NCBI RefSeq assembly: GCF_017614965.1
Contig: NZ_WVUG01000035.1
Coordinates: 1 to 45,107 of the forward strand
Direction of reading: 5' to 3'
From: Streptomyces griseorubiginosus
GTDB taxonomy: Bacteria > Actinomycetota > Actinomycetes > Streptomycetales > Streptomycetaceae
Length of the DNA: 45,107 bases
Shown: positions 8,546 through 16,400 of the stretch, piece after piece
How the letters are laid out: each line of letters starts with the position of its first letter
Position numbering within the stretch: position 1 is the stretch's first letter
Position numbers and translations under genes: made by a program
The notes under the pieces: generated by a model
Seen by the model: the letters and a program-made list of their open reading frames with translations, nothing else
The model's database searches: none
What the model was told of the DNA's origin: nothing

Positions 8546-8959
8546 CTACTGCCTGAGGTCGATTGTGCGGACCGGCTGGCCTGTCGTGCGGGCGATGGTT
8601 TCGAAGTCGCGGTCGTAGTGGAGCAGGGTGAGTCCCGCTTCTTCTGCGGCTGCGGCCACCAGCAGGTCCACGGGGCCCGCGCTGCGGTGTTCTCCCTTGG
8701 CGGTCAGTTGTTCCTGGATGGTGCGGGAGCGGCGGTAGACGCCGTCGGGCATGGGGCACCAGGCGTAGTGGGTGTCGAGGGCCGCTTTCAAACGAGTGCG
8801 GTCCGTGGCGGAACGTGCCGAGTAGAGGACTTCCAGTTCGGTGAGGTCGCAGATGGCGACGAGGCCGGCGGCAATCCTGTCGTCCCATTCGGCGGTGTTC
8901 TGGCGGAGGAGGATGCGGGCGAGGGCGGAGGTGTCGACGAGGTAGTCGGCGACGGTCAC
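8546..8959 (-). CDS. vapC: VapC-type PIN-domain ribonuclease toxin
   Basis: Encodes 137 residues, typical VapC length, from GTG 8957-8959. PIN-domain acidic residues are in place: D9 (YLVDTSAL), E41/E43 (DLTELEVLYSAR), D98 (AGPVDLLVAAAA) and D116/D118 (LLHYDRDFE). VapC toxins cleave RNA, often tRNA anticodon loops, when freed from their antitoxin; the target here is unknown. The start codon overlaps the antitoxin stop by 4 nt (GTGA), the classical vapBC arrangement. Intact by eye. Confidence 0.9.
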   Translation of the reverse strand: MTVADYLVDTSALARILLRQNTAEWDDRIAAGLVAICDLTELEVLYSARSATDRTRLKAALDTHYAWCPMPDGVYRRSRTIQEQLTAKGEHRSAGPVDLLVAAAAEEAGLTLLHYDRDFETIARTTGQPVRTIDLRQ

Positions 8960-9219
8960 GCGTCCACTCCAGGGCTGCGATCACCACGTGCCGCGTCGGC
9001 GCTCGTATGACGGTACGCCTGCTTGTCCAGCAGCATATCGATGTCCAGGGCGCCCTCGGCTGCCAGTTCGCGGGCCTCTTCGAGGGAACGCAGGCGCCGA
9101 TAACGGGCCGTGACTTCGCGCAGGGCGGTGTTGATCGTGTCGCGCTTGGTGGTGGTGCCGAGTTCCTTGGCTGCTTCCTCCAGCGCCTCGTCGTCGAGAT
9201 CGATGACCGTCCGACTCAT
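8956..9219 (-). CDS. vapB: VapB-type ribbon-helix-helix antitoxin
   Basis: Encodes 87 residues. The N-terminus MSRTVIDLDDEALEEAAKEL followed by GTTTKRDTINTALREV is the type II VapB ribbon-helix-helix DNA-binding fold; the acidic C-terminal half (residues 45-87) should wrap the VapC active site. It is the first gene of the vapBC operon, and its promoter region carries repeats of TGTATC, consistent with autorepression by the VapBC complex. Confidence 0.88.
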   Translation of the reverse strand: MSRTVIDLDDEALEEAAKELGTTTKRDTINTALREVTARYRRLRSLEEARELAAEGALDIDMLLDKQAYRHTSADAARGDRSPGVDA

Positions 9220-9239
9220 GATGTCCCCCTCTTCACGTA

Positions 9240-9267
9240 TGTATCAATTGAAGTGTATCAAGATACA
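9240..9267 (-). promoter_or_regulatory. vapBC promoter with palindromic operator
   Basis: TGTATC occurs at 9240-9245 and 9254-9259, the second paired with GATACA at 9262-9267 as a 14-bp interrupted palindrome. On the minus strand TTGTAT, a 17-nt spacer and GATACA make a plausible -35/-10 pair inside the same element, so bound VapBC would block polymerase. The stretch is strikingly AT-rich for this genome. Confidence 0.65.
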
Positions 9268-9290
9268 AGATCCTTTGTATATTACTGGTG

Positions 9291-11367
9291 GCGCGAAGGT
9301 CCCCACGGACGTGGCCGGCCTCAGCGGCTACCTGCTCGGCGCCGCCTACTCCGAAACCGGCCGGCCCCAGCAGTTCACCCTGGGCACCTCCACGGCCGCC
9401 GGCACCAAGAAGGCCTACATCACCAACACCTGGGAGGAAGGCACCGACCGGCTCAAGCAGTCGGCGGTCACCGACCAGACCCACAACTACGAGCTGCAGG
9501 AACTGAACTACGGCTACGACGATGCGGGCAACGTCACTTCCGTCACCGACCCCACCACCCTCGGCGGCACCGGCAAGGCCGACAACCAGTGCTTCGCCTA
9601 CGACGGCCACCAGCGCCTGACCGAGGCCTGGACCCCGTCCACCGCCGACTGCTCCGCCTCCGGCCGTACCACCGCGAACCTCGGCGGCGCCGCCCCGTAC
9701 TGGACCTCGTACCGCTACACCGACGGCGGCCTGCGCTCCACGGAGACCAGCCACACCGTCACCGGAGACACCACCACAGGACGTACTGCTACGGCGACAG
9801 CGCTCACCCGCACGGCCTGACCGCCACCACCACGGCCACTTCATGCACGGGTGTGACCGCGACGTACGCCTACGACGCGACAGGCAACACCACCGGCCGC
9901 CCGAACGGCACCGACACCCAGAGCCTCACCTGGAGCCCCGAAGGCCAACTCGGCACCCTCACCGAGAAGTCCGCCTCCGGCACCACGAAGAGCACCACCA
10001 GCCACGTCTACGATGCCGACGGCACGCTCCTGATCCGCCGCAACACCGGCGGAGAGACCGTTCTCCACCTCGACGACGGCACAGAGGTACACCTCGACAC
10101 CTCCACCTCGACCGCCAAGTACTGGGCCCAGCGGTACTACAACGTCGGCGGCCAGGTCATCGCTCTGCGCACCGACAAGACCGGCACCGAGACCCTCTCC
10201 TGGCTCGCGTCCGACCAGCACGGCACCAGCAGCCTTGCCCTCGACGCCACCAGTCAGGCGGTCACGAAGCGGTACAGCACCCCCTTCGGAGCCGCTCGCA
10301 CCGGCGGCACCGGCAGCTGGCCCGACGACAAGGCCTTTCTCGGCAAGTCCGCCGACTCTTCCACCAGCCTCACCTATGTCGGTGCCCGCGAGTACGACGC
10401 GGCCACCGGGCGTTTCCTCAGCGTCGACCCGGAACTCGACACGAGCGACACCCAGTCCCTCAACGGCTACACCTACGCCGACAACAGCCCGGTGACCCAG
10501 AGCGACCCCACGGGCCTGGAAAGCTGTGGGCCCGTCCACTTCTGCTCCGGAAACAACGGCACGTACGGCACCTATCACCCTGAACAAGACCCGGGGTCGA
10601 AGAAGTACAAGGGCTCCAGCAACTACTGCGCCACGCACAAATGCGGCGGCGGCGGTGGCACAGGCAGGGCCCCGGCGAGCGATCCGGTCACGATCGCGCC
10701 GATCCCGCCGCGCCAGTTCGACGAGGAGGCGAAACGCGCCTGGCTCGACGCACTCCACATGGTCGACAAGCAGAACCGGATGACGGACGCCAACGACATC
10801 TGGGACGCCCGCAACGGAATCCACCTGGCGAGTGAGACGTTCTGGGAGGTCTTCTGCGACGAGGCCCCCGGAGCCTGCCCCAAGAGCCGGCCCGACGCTC
10901 ACAACTCCACCGACTTCGGTTATTTCCCGATGACTTCGTCGGACTCGTCGGGAGGGTCACTCAAAGACGTTCTGCGCGGCGGACCCTCGGCGGCAGCTGC
11001 CGGAATCTGGTACAGAAATCTGCGCCCCGACGAGGATCCGGCAGAGGGATTGTTCGCCAAGAACGTTGACGGTGACTACACCATCAACGTGCAGATAGGC
11101 CAGGGGAGTCGAGTACGGACCCAATGGATTTCGGTGACGAAGAGCTGGGATGTGATCAAGAAGTGGCGCCAGCCCGGTCAGCGGGTCGCTATCATCGACG
11201 GCGACAAAGTGGAGGCGCGGCTGGTCGATCTCACCTCGGCGGAAAACAGGGCAAGGTATCTGCGGGGATGGTCTGCGAACACAAATGCGCAATCATCGCA
11301 AGAGGCTCTGGTCGAGAGATACATAAACCCGAGCGCCATAATCGGCTTGGTCGAAGATGAGGAATAG
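9291..11367 (+). pseudogene. Truncated, frameshifted Rhs protein tip with ART-like C-terminal toxin domain
   Basis: Homology starts abruptly at about 9291 (KVPTDVAGLSGYLLGAAYSE), just after the vapBC promoter, with no start codon or signal peptide; probably over 1000 upstream residues of a large secreted Rhs protein are missing. Rhs/YD repeats run in one frame until about 9780, then continue one frame over (CYGDSAHPHGLTATTTAT), so there is a frameshift. The core ends at GRFLSVDPELDTS and ADNSPVTQSDPTGLE, after which the variable tip begins. The last 120 residues contain WYRNLRPDE, TQWISVTKS and SSQEALVERYI, spaced like the R, S-T-S and Q/E-x-E motifs of ADP-ribosyltransferase-fold toxins. This is an inference, not a confirmed family hit. 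The tip and immunity gene could survive as a reservoir module. Confidence 0.75.
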
Positions 11368-11686
11368 TCCAGTGTATGAGGAACTCGTGTCGCAACTTGG
11401 CGATGCGGCTGAGGCGTTCGTCGGTCCCCTGCGCCTGAACGACGGTTTCGATCAGCTCGCGCTGGACGAGCTGTGCAGGCAGATCGACCAGTTCGGGAAT
11501 CAGTGGCGGACATCCGAGGTCGTCCCGAAATCGGTCGCCCTCCTGCTTTCGGAGCTGTACCCGGCGATTTGCGCTTGTGCCGACCTCTACTCGGGGAGCG
11601 AGCGGCAGAGAATGATCGAGGCCGCGGTGCGGGTCGGGGAAAGAGTCACCTACGCCTTGGACCCCGCGGGAGAACCCGAGATGTGA
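11357..11686 (+). CDS. Putative immunity protein for the orphan Rhs tip
   Basis: Encodes 109 residues from ATG 11357, overlapping the end of the Rhs tip by 11 nt (its TAG is at 11365-11367). It is a soluble, acidic, mostly helical protein with no signal peptide and a single pair of Cys residues. I do not recognise a family. Its position immediately after a variable Rhs tip is where cognate immunity genes sit in polymorphic toxin loci, so it probably binds and neutralises the ART-like domain. It is followed by a strong hairpin terminator. The immunity role is inferred from context only. Confidence 0.7.
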   Translation: MRNSPVYEELVSQLGDAAEAFVGPLRLNDGFDQLALDELCRQIDQFGNQWRTSEVVPKSVALLLSELYPAICACADLYSGSERQRMIEAAVRVGERVTYALDPAGEPEM

Positions 11687-11718
11687 GGCCTCGCGCTGCA
11701 CAGCCACCGCACACGGCT

Positions 11719-11743
11719 AGCCCCGGACCACCTGTCCGGGGCT
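11719..11743 (+). terminator. Hairpin terminator after the immunity gene
   Basis: A 10-bp perfect stem, AGCCCCGGAC / GTCCGGGGCT, with loop CACCT, begins 33 nt after the immunity gene stop. No T-tract, as is common in Streptomyces. Confidence 0.7.
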
Positions 11744-11874
11744 CGCTCGGCATTCGGTCTCCATCAGTCCACCGCCTCCCGCTCCTCCAGCAGTCAACGG
11801 CGTCCCTGCCGGCGGAAAGACCCGGCGGGACAGCGCCTCACAGGTGGCGGTCGGCCATGCTCGAGAGATGCGGG

Positions 11875-12108
11875 TCAACGGGTGGGAACGACGATCGGTG
11901 TGGCTGTGGGCAGGACGGCGAAAAACGTCGAAACAATAGCGGTGACCACCAGCAGGGTTGAGGCACGGGCTGTGCAGCCTTGCTTGAGAGCGGCGGGGTA
12001 TGTGGTACCGCCCTGACGTGCGAGATAGGCCACAGCAACCCTCACGAGGACCCCCAGCACCATCACCATCAGGCAGGCGAGCAGGTTCACAACGGCGTAT
12101 TCGAGCAT
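11875..12108 (-). CDS. Small two-helix membrane protein, unknown function
   Basis: A possible 77-residue protein from ATG 12106-12108 with GGAG 9 nt upstream. Two hydrophobic stretches are clear: LLACLMVMVLGVLVRVAVAY (residues 9-28) and a second around 52-70 (STLLVVTAIVSTFFAVLPTA), joined by a short loop with a Cys. It has no recognisable family. It begins inside what looks like an IS3 transposase remnant read in another frame, so the gene may be chance coding space, though its hydrophobic pattern and SD favour a real product. Confidence 0.45.
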   Translation of the reverse strand: MLEYAVVNLLACLMVMVLGVLVRVAVAYLARQGGTTYPAALKQGCTARASTLLVVTAIVSTFFAVLPTATPIVVPTR

Positions 12109-12114
12109 GGTCTT

Positions 12115-12300
12115 CGGCTCCCAGTTCGGTCTCGTGCTCTTGCTGGAGGATGTCACCGATCGCTGTGTGGAGGCGCTGGTCGTTGAACCAGTCCATCCAT
12201 TCCGGGTGGCGAGTTCGACGTCGGTCAGGCCGTGCCAGGGTTTGCGGGACTTGATCAACTCCGCGTGCTGAAGAACGTTGGCTACGGCAGCGGACTTGTC
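12115..12300 (-). pseudogene. IS3-family transposase (OrfB) C-terminal remnant, frameshifted
   Basis: One frame reads LIKSRKPWHGLTDVELAT; the adjacent frame continues PEWMDWFNDQRLHTAIGDI, together matching the end of the IS3-type DDE integrase core, where a W-x-D-W-[FY]-N-x-x-R-L-H segment follows the catalytic Glu helix. One indel near 12205 separates the frames. No N-terminal part, OrfA or clear terminal inverted repeats remain. It marks past transposition in this decayed interval. Confidence 0.7.
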
Positions 12301-12559
12301 CGATCCAGGACGCGTTCTGGACGCAGGTTGGACACAAGGATCGGAAAAGAAATGTCAGGGAGTAACTTTTTCCTGCCTTGGTCTTTCCCCATTCGGTGAT
12401 TTCGGTGCCCTTCACTGCCTTGTGCCCATGCAGGCTTGGCGGGCTCACCATAGTCGCGGACGGTGATGGGTCGCTCTGCGGGATTGCTTCCGCAGAGGTG
12501 CCGAACGACAAGGTGAAGGCGGCCGCACCGACGAGGACGATGGTTCTGAGACGCTTCAT
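12295..12559 (-). pseudogene. Small secreted-protein gene, probably truncated by the IS remnant
   Basis: ATG 12557-12559 has AGGGGA close upstream and starts a clear Sec signal peptide (MKRLRTIVLVGAAAFTLSF then GTSAEA). A short mature region follows with KGTEITEWGKTKAGKSYSLT and a Cys-x-x-Cys (CPTC). The frame then runs into transposase-derived sequence without a stop, so the natural C-terminus seems lost. Function unknown. Confidence 0.4.
12315..12346. repeat. Imperfect direct repeat, right copy
   Basis: TTCTGGACGCAGGTTGGACA then CAAGGATCGGAA, in the same orientation as 8400-8432 with 27 of 32 aligned bases equal and one gap. It lies beside the transposase remnant. Confidence 0.7.
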
Positions 12560-12564
12560 GTTTC

Positions 12565-12895
12565 CCCTGGCGTGCCATCTGGAGCGGCGGAGAACTAGGT
12601 CGTTGGACAGCCAGGTGAAGGTGACCTCTTCCTCGGGCTCGACGCGTTCGGGAGGTTCCTTCCCGGCCGGCACCAAGGGCAGCGGTGGATGGCCCAGCAG
12701 TTGATGCCCCAACTCGTGGGCGTAGATGCGGACTTCCTGAGCCCCGGCCGTCTCGGGCAGTCCCGCATCAGCCACGTCGGCCCGCCGCGGACGTTCGCCG
12801 TACTGGAGGAGCAGATGACGACGTACGTCGGCGCGTCAGAGGCCAGTTGACGGATCTCTTCCTTGACGGCTCCGTACCGGGTACGCCGTCACGCC
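12565..12895 (-). pseudogene. Decayed gene fragment with HELGH metallopeptidase-like motif
   Basis: One frame contains RIYAHELGHQLLGHPPLPLV, an HExxH motif of zinc-peptidase or ImmA-like proteins, preceded by VADAGLPETAG. A neighbouring frame reads KEEIRQLASDAPTYVVICSS, also protein-like, suggesting a frameshift near 12785. There is no credible start, and the motif frame has no stop before the next gene's ATG; it stays open as far as 11717. The family is uncertain; this is a relic by appearance. Confidence 0.4.
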
Positions 12896-12952
12896 CGAAC
12901 GAAAGTCGCCTGACCGGTCGTCGCTGAGCCGCAGCCGGCGTTGGTGGAGCGC

Positions 12953-13465
12953 CTATGAAATGCGACCCAGCTGCCGCAGTACCGTTAGCCAGGAATCGTC
13001 CGGATCGTCGCCGGCGATATTCGTATATCCGCTGCCGAAGGCTTTGTCGAGCAGGAAGTCGTTGAGGTCGTCGGCGAATTTCTCGAAGACCTCGCTCTGC
13101 CACCAGATTACGCCAGTGTCGGGGAAGCCCCAGATTTCTCCGGTCGGCCGGTGAAGAAACACGGGGTCCTCGCTGATCTTGCCGATGCAGAACCACTCAT
13201 CCCGGTTCAACTGGACCGGAGTCCCTTCCCCGGGGTCCGCGTAGAACTGGGAGTCGACGACGACCTTCGCCTCGAAGAGCACCACGGAGCCGAAGATCCC
13301 CCCGTCCGCTCTGCTCAGGAAGTCCGCGTAGGCGGCAGGCACGTCAGAGGGGAGGGGACGCCCGGAGTACCCGGCAGGAACATCGTTCATCATGCCCAGC
13401 TCGAAATCGTCGGCGAGCAGGGTGCGTGCCGCCACCAAGAGTTCTTCCAGTTCCCGGGAGATCAT
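12953..13465 (-). CDS. SUKH (SMI1/KNR4)-family immunity protein
   Basis: Encodes 170 residues from ATG 13463-13465, overlapping the Rhs toxin stop by ATGA. The pattern LPSDVPAAYADFLSRADGG, the later FLHRPTGEIWGF strand pair and VFEKFADDLNDFL are typical of SMI1/KNR4 (SUKH) proteins, which act as immunity proteins for nuclease-tipped polymorphic toxins. It is cytosolic, with no signal peptide. Placed directly after the Rhs nuclease-like tip, it should be its specific inhibitor. Intact. Confidence 0.85.
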   Translation of the reverse strand: MISRELEELLVAARTLLADDFELGMMNDVPAGYSGRPLPSDVPAAYADFLSRADGGIFGSVVLFEAKVVVDSQFYADPGEGTPVQLNRDEWFCIGKISEDPVFLHRPTGEIWGFPDTGVIWWQSEVFEKFADDLNDFLLDKAFGSGYTNIAGDDPDDSWLTVLRQLGRIS

Positions 13466-16400
13466 TCGGGGCCCTCGATCCTAATCTTCAGGGGAGTGTG
13501 GTCGGGAAGGTTCCTGATTTGTTGCCAGATCTGGTTTCCTATGCGCTGGTTGGTGAACGCATCCAGGATATGCAGGTTGGTTGCGGCATCGGGCCCTCCC
13601 AGTTGCAGTTCCCACACGTGATCCGGGTTCATCCTCTGGAGGATTCTACTACGGAGGGTGTCCGCGAACTCGCGGTTGGTTTTTCCGAACTGATCGTAAA
13701 CGCGGCGTATGAGGTCTCGTTTGTAGTTGTTGGTGATCGTTGAGTCTCGGGCCACCGGGTTGGGCGCCTTGAACAGAACTCCCGCGTCGCTCAGCTTCAG
13801 GAGCGCGTCGGCCTTCATTCTGAATTGTTGTTTGGGCATGCCCTCGAGCCACTGGACGGTGATCTCGACGGGACCGCCCTCCGCGCACTGCAGTCCCAGG
13901 GGATCCAGGAAGGCCAGCGGGTTCGGCACATATCCGTAGTTGTCCGGCCCCGCCTCCAGCCCCAGAGGATCCGGGCTGATGTACCGGCCTGCGTCGGGGG
14001 CGTAGTAGCGCTGGCAGTTGTAGTTCAGGCCGGTTTCGGCGTCGTGGTACTGGCCGGGGAAGCGGAGAGGACAGTCCACGGACTCGGGGGCCGCTGGCGA
14101 CGGCACCACGGACATTCCCCACAGCGTGGCCCGGCTGGTCCAGGCGATGCTTCCATCCGGGCCGATGAGGTCCGTGGGCGTACCCACGGTGTCGGTGATC
14201 ACCGCGTGAAAGCGGGGTGAGCCGTCTGGCGCGGAGGGTTCGTCCCGTGCTGCCGCGCGGTCGGTCTGGGCGAGCGGTCGGTGCGAATCGGGGGCGTAGT
14301 CCCAGGTTGTGACCTCGCCGTTCGAGCCGATCTGTTCGGCGACACGGGAGCCGTCCCAGCCGAACCGTGTCTCCTCCACGACTGAGCCGTCCTCTGACAG
14401 CCGTTGCTTCGCGGTACGGCGTCCCAAGGGGTCGTATCTGTACTGCCAGGTCTGGCCGCCCGGGCCGGTGGCGCGTGTCAGCCGGTTCTCCGGACTCCAC
14501 TCGTAGGTCCAGATCCGCCGCTGGCCGTTGAGCAGTCTCCGGGACAGGCGGACAACGCGGCCTTCGGCGTCGTAATGGAAGGTGGTGCGCCCGGATGTGC
14601 GCAGTTGGTTCCCGCTGTACTCGTGCTGCTGGGGAGTGGGATCGTCGGGCAACACCGCCCGGGCGAGGCGGCCTGTGCTGTCGTAGGTGTAGTTCTCGCG
14701 CCAGTTGTCCGCTCGCGTGGATGTGACGCGGCCTGCCGTGTCCAGCTCGAAGTGCCTGGTTCCCGAGAGGAGGTCGTCGATCTCCGTGACGTAGCCGTCC
14801 GGGCGGTAGGCGTAGGTGCGTCTGTGGACCACGTGTTCAGCGTCGGCGGCGAGTCGCGTGACGCTTTGGGCCGTCATGCGATCGGCGGCGTCCCACGACT
14901 GGGTCAGGGTGAGTGTCTCGCCGAGCTTTCGGGAGGTTTCGCGTCCTGCGGCGTCGTAGGCGAAGGCCAGGCTGCCTGTGTCCGTGACGAGTTCGGTGGG
15001 GAGGCCCTGTGCGTTGTACGACCAGGTCGACGTGTGGCCCGATGGGGTCGTCCGGCGTATGCAGCGGCCGAGTTCGTCGTAGGAGTAGCGGGTCACGCTG
15101 CCGTTCACGTCTTCGGAGAGCGTGCGGCCCATCGCGTCCCGTCCGAACACGATCTCGGCATCCGCGTTTGCCGTCCGCAGGAGGTGACCGCTCGCGTCGT
15201 ATTCGAAGGTGGTGACGTCGGTCTCGCTGCGCTGCTTTGTGACGCGGCTTCTTGGGTCACGCGTGTAGTGAATCGACTCGCCCAGCCCGTTCCTGCGCGT
15301 GACGAGCTGGCCGGCTTCGTCGTAGTCGTAGGTCAGTGAGCGGCCGTTGAAGTCTGTCTCGGCGACGAGTCGGCCGGCGGCGTCGTACTCGTAACGCCAT
15401 GTGAGCCCCGCGGGGTTGGTGACCTCGGTCAGGCGGAGTTCGGTGTCGTAGCCGAAGGTGTACGTGGTGCCGCCGGGATCGGTTCGTGTGCCTGCCAGCC
15501 CGAAGTGCGTGCGGGAGTAGGAGGTCGCGGCGCCGGTCACGTCCGTGTGTGAGAGGAGATTTCCGTCCGCGTCCCATGACCAGGTTTCGCGGGTGCCGTC
15601 GGGGAGTTGACGCAGGGAGGGCAGACCTTCGACCGTCCATGCCAGGTGCACACTGCGTTCGAGGGGGTCGACGGCCTCGACGACTCGGCCGAAGGTGTCT
15701 CTGACGATCCGGGTGGTGTGGCCGAGCGCGTCGGTGACCCGGAGCGGGAGGCCGGCCTTGTCGTTGGTGATGCGCCGGGAGTTCCCCGTCGCGTCGACGA
15801 TCTCCACCAGATGACCGGACTTGTTGTACCGGTAGTGGGTCTCGGCTCCCACAGGGTCCCGTGTCATCAGTGGACGGCCGTGCGCGTCGTATTGGTGGAT
15901 CCACGTGGCCCCGTTCGGCTCGGTGACGCGGACGGGAAGGTGGTGATCGTTGTACTCCGCGGTGCCGGTGGACCCATCGGGAAGGACCGTGGAGGTGACG
16001 TTTCCGGACTGGTCGTAGAAGTAGCTGGTGGTGTGGCCGAGTGCGTTCGTGGAAGCGGTCAGGCGGTGTTCCGCGTCCCATTCGTACTCGGTGACGTTGC
16101 CGAGCGGGTCGGTTTCACGAACGAGACGCAGCGCTTCGTTGTGCTCGTAGACGCGGGTGTGGCCGAGGGAGTCGGTCACCCGGGTGGTGCGGGTGGTGTC
16201 GTCGTAGGTGAGGGTGGAGGCCAGCGCGTCGCCGGTGCCGCCGGTGGCCGTCACCCGGCCCTGCTCGTCGTAGGCGTACCAGTACGTGGTGCCGCCGCGG
16301 TCGGTCCAGGAGGTGATGCGGCCTTCCGCGTCGTAGGTGTAGCGCGTCGGCAGGCCCGAGGAGTTGGTCTCCTCGGTCAATCGGCCGGCCTCGTCGTAAC

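Noticed and set aside
9007..9290. Plus-strand continuation of the Rhs frames upstream of 9291
   Set aside because: It is antisense to vapBC and the translations there are not Rhs-like.
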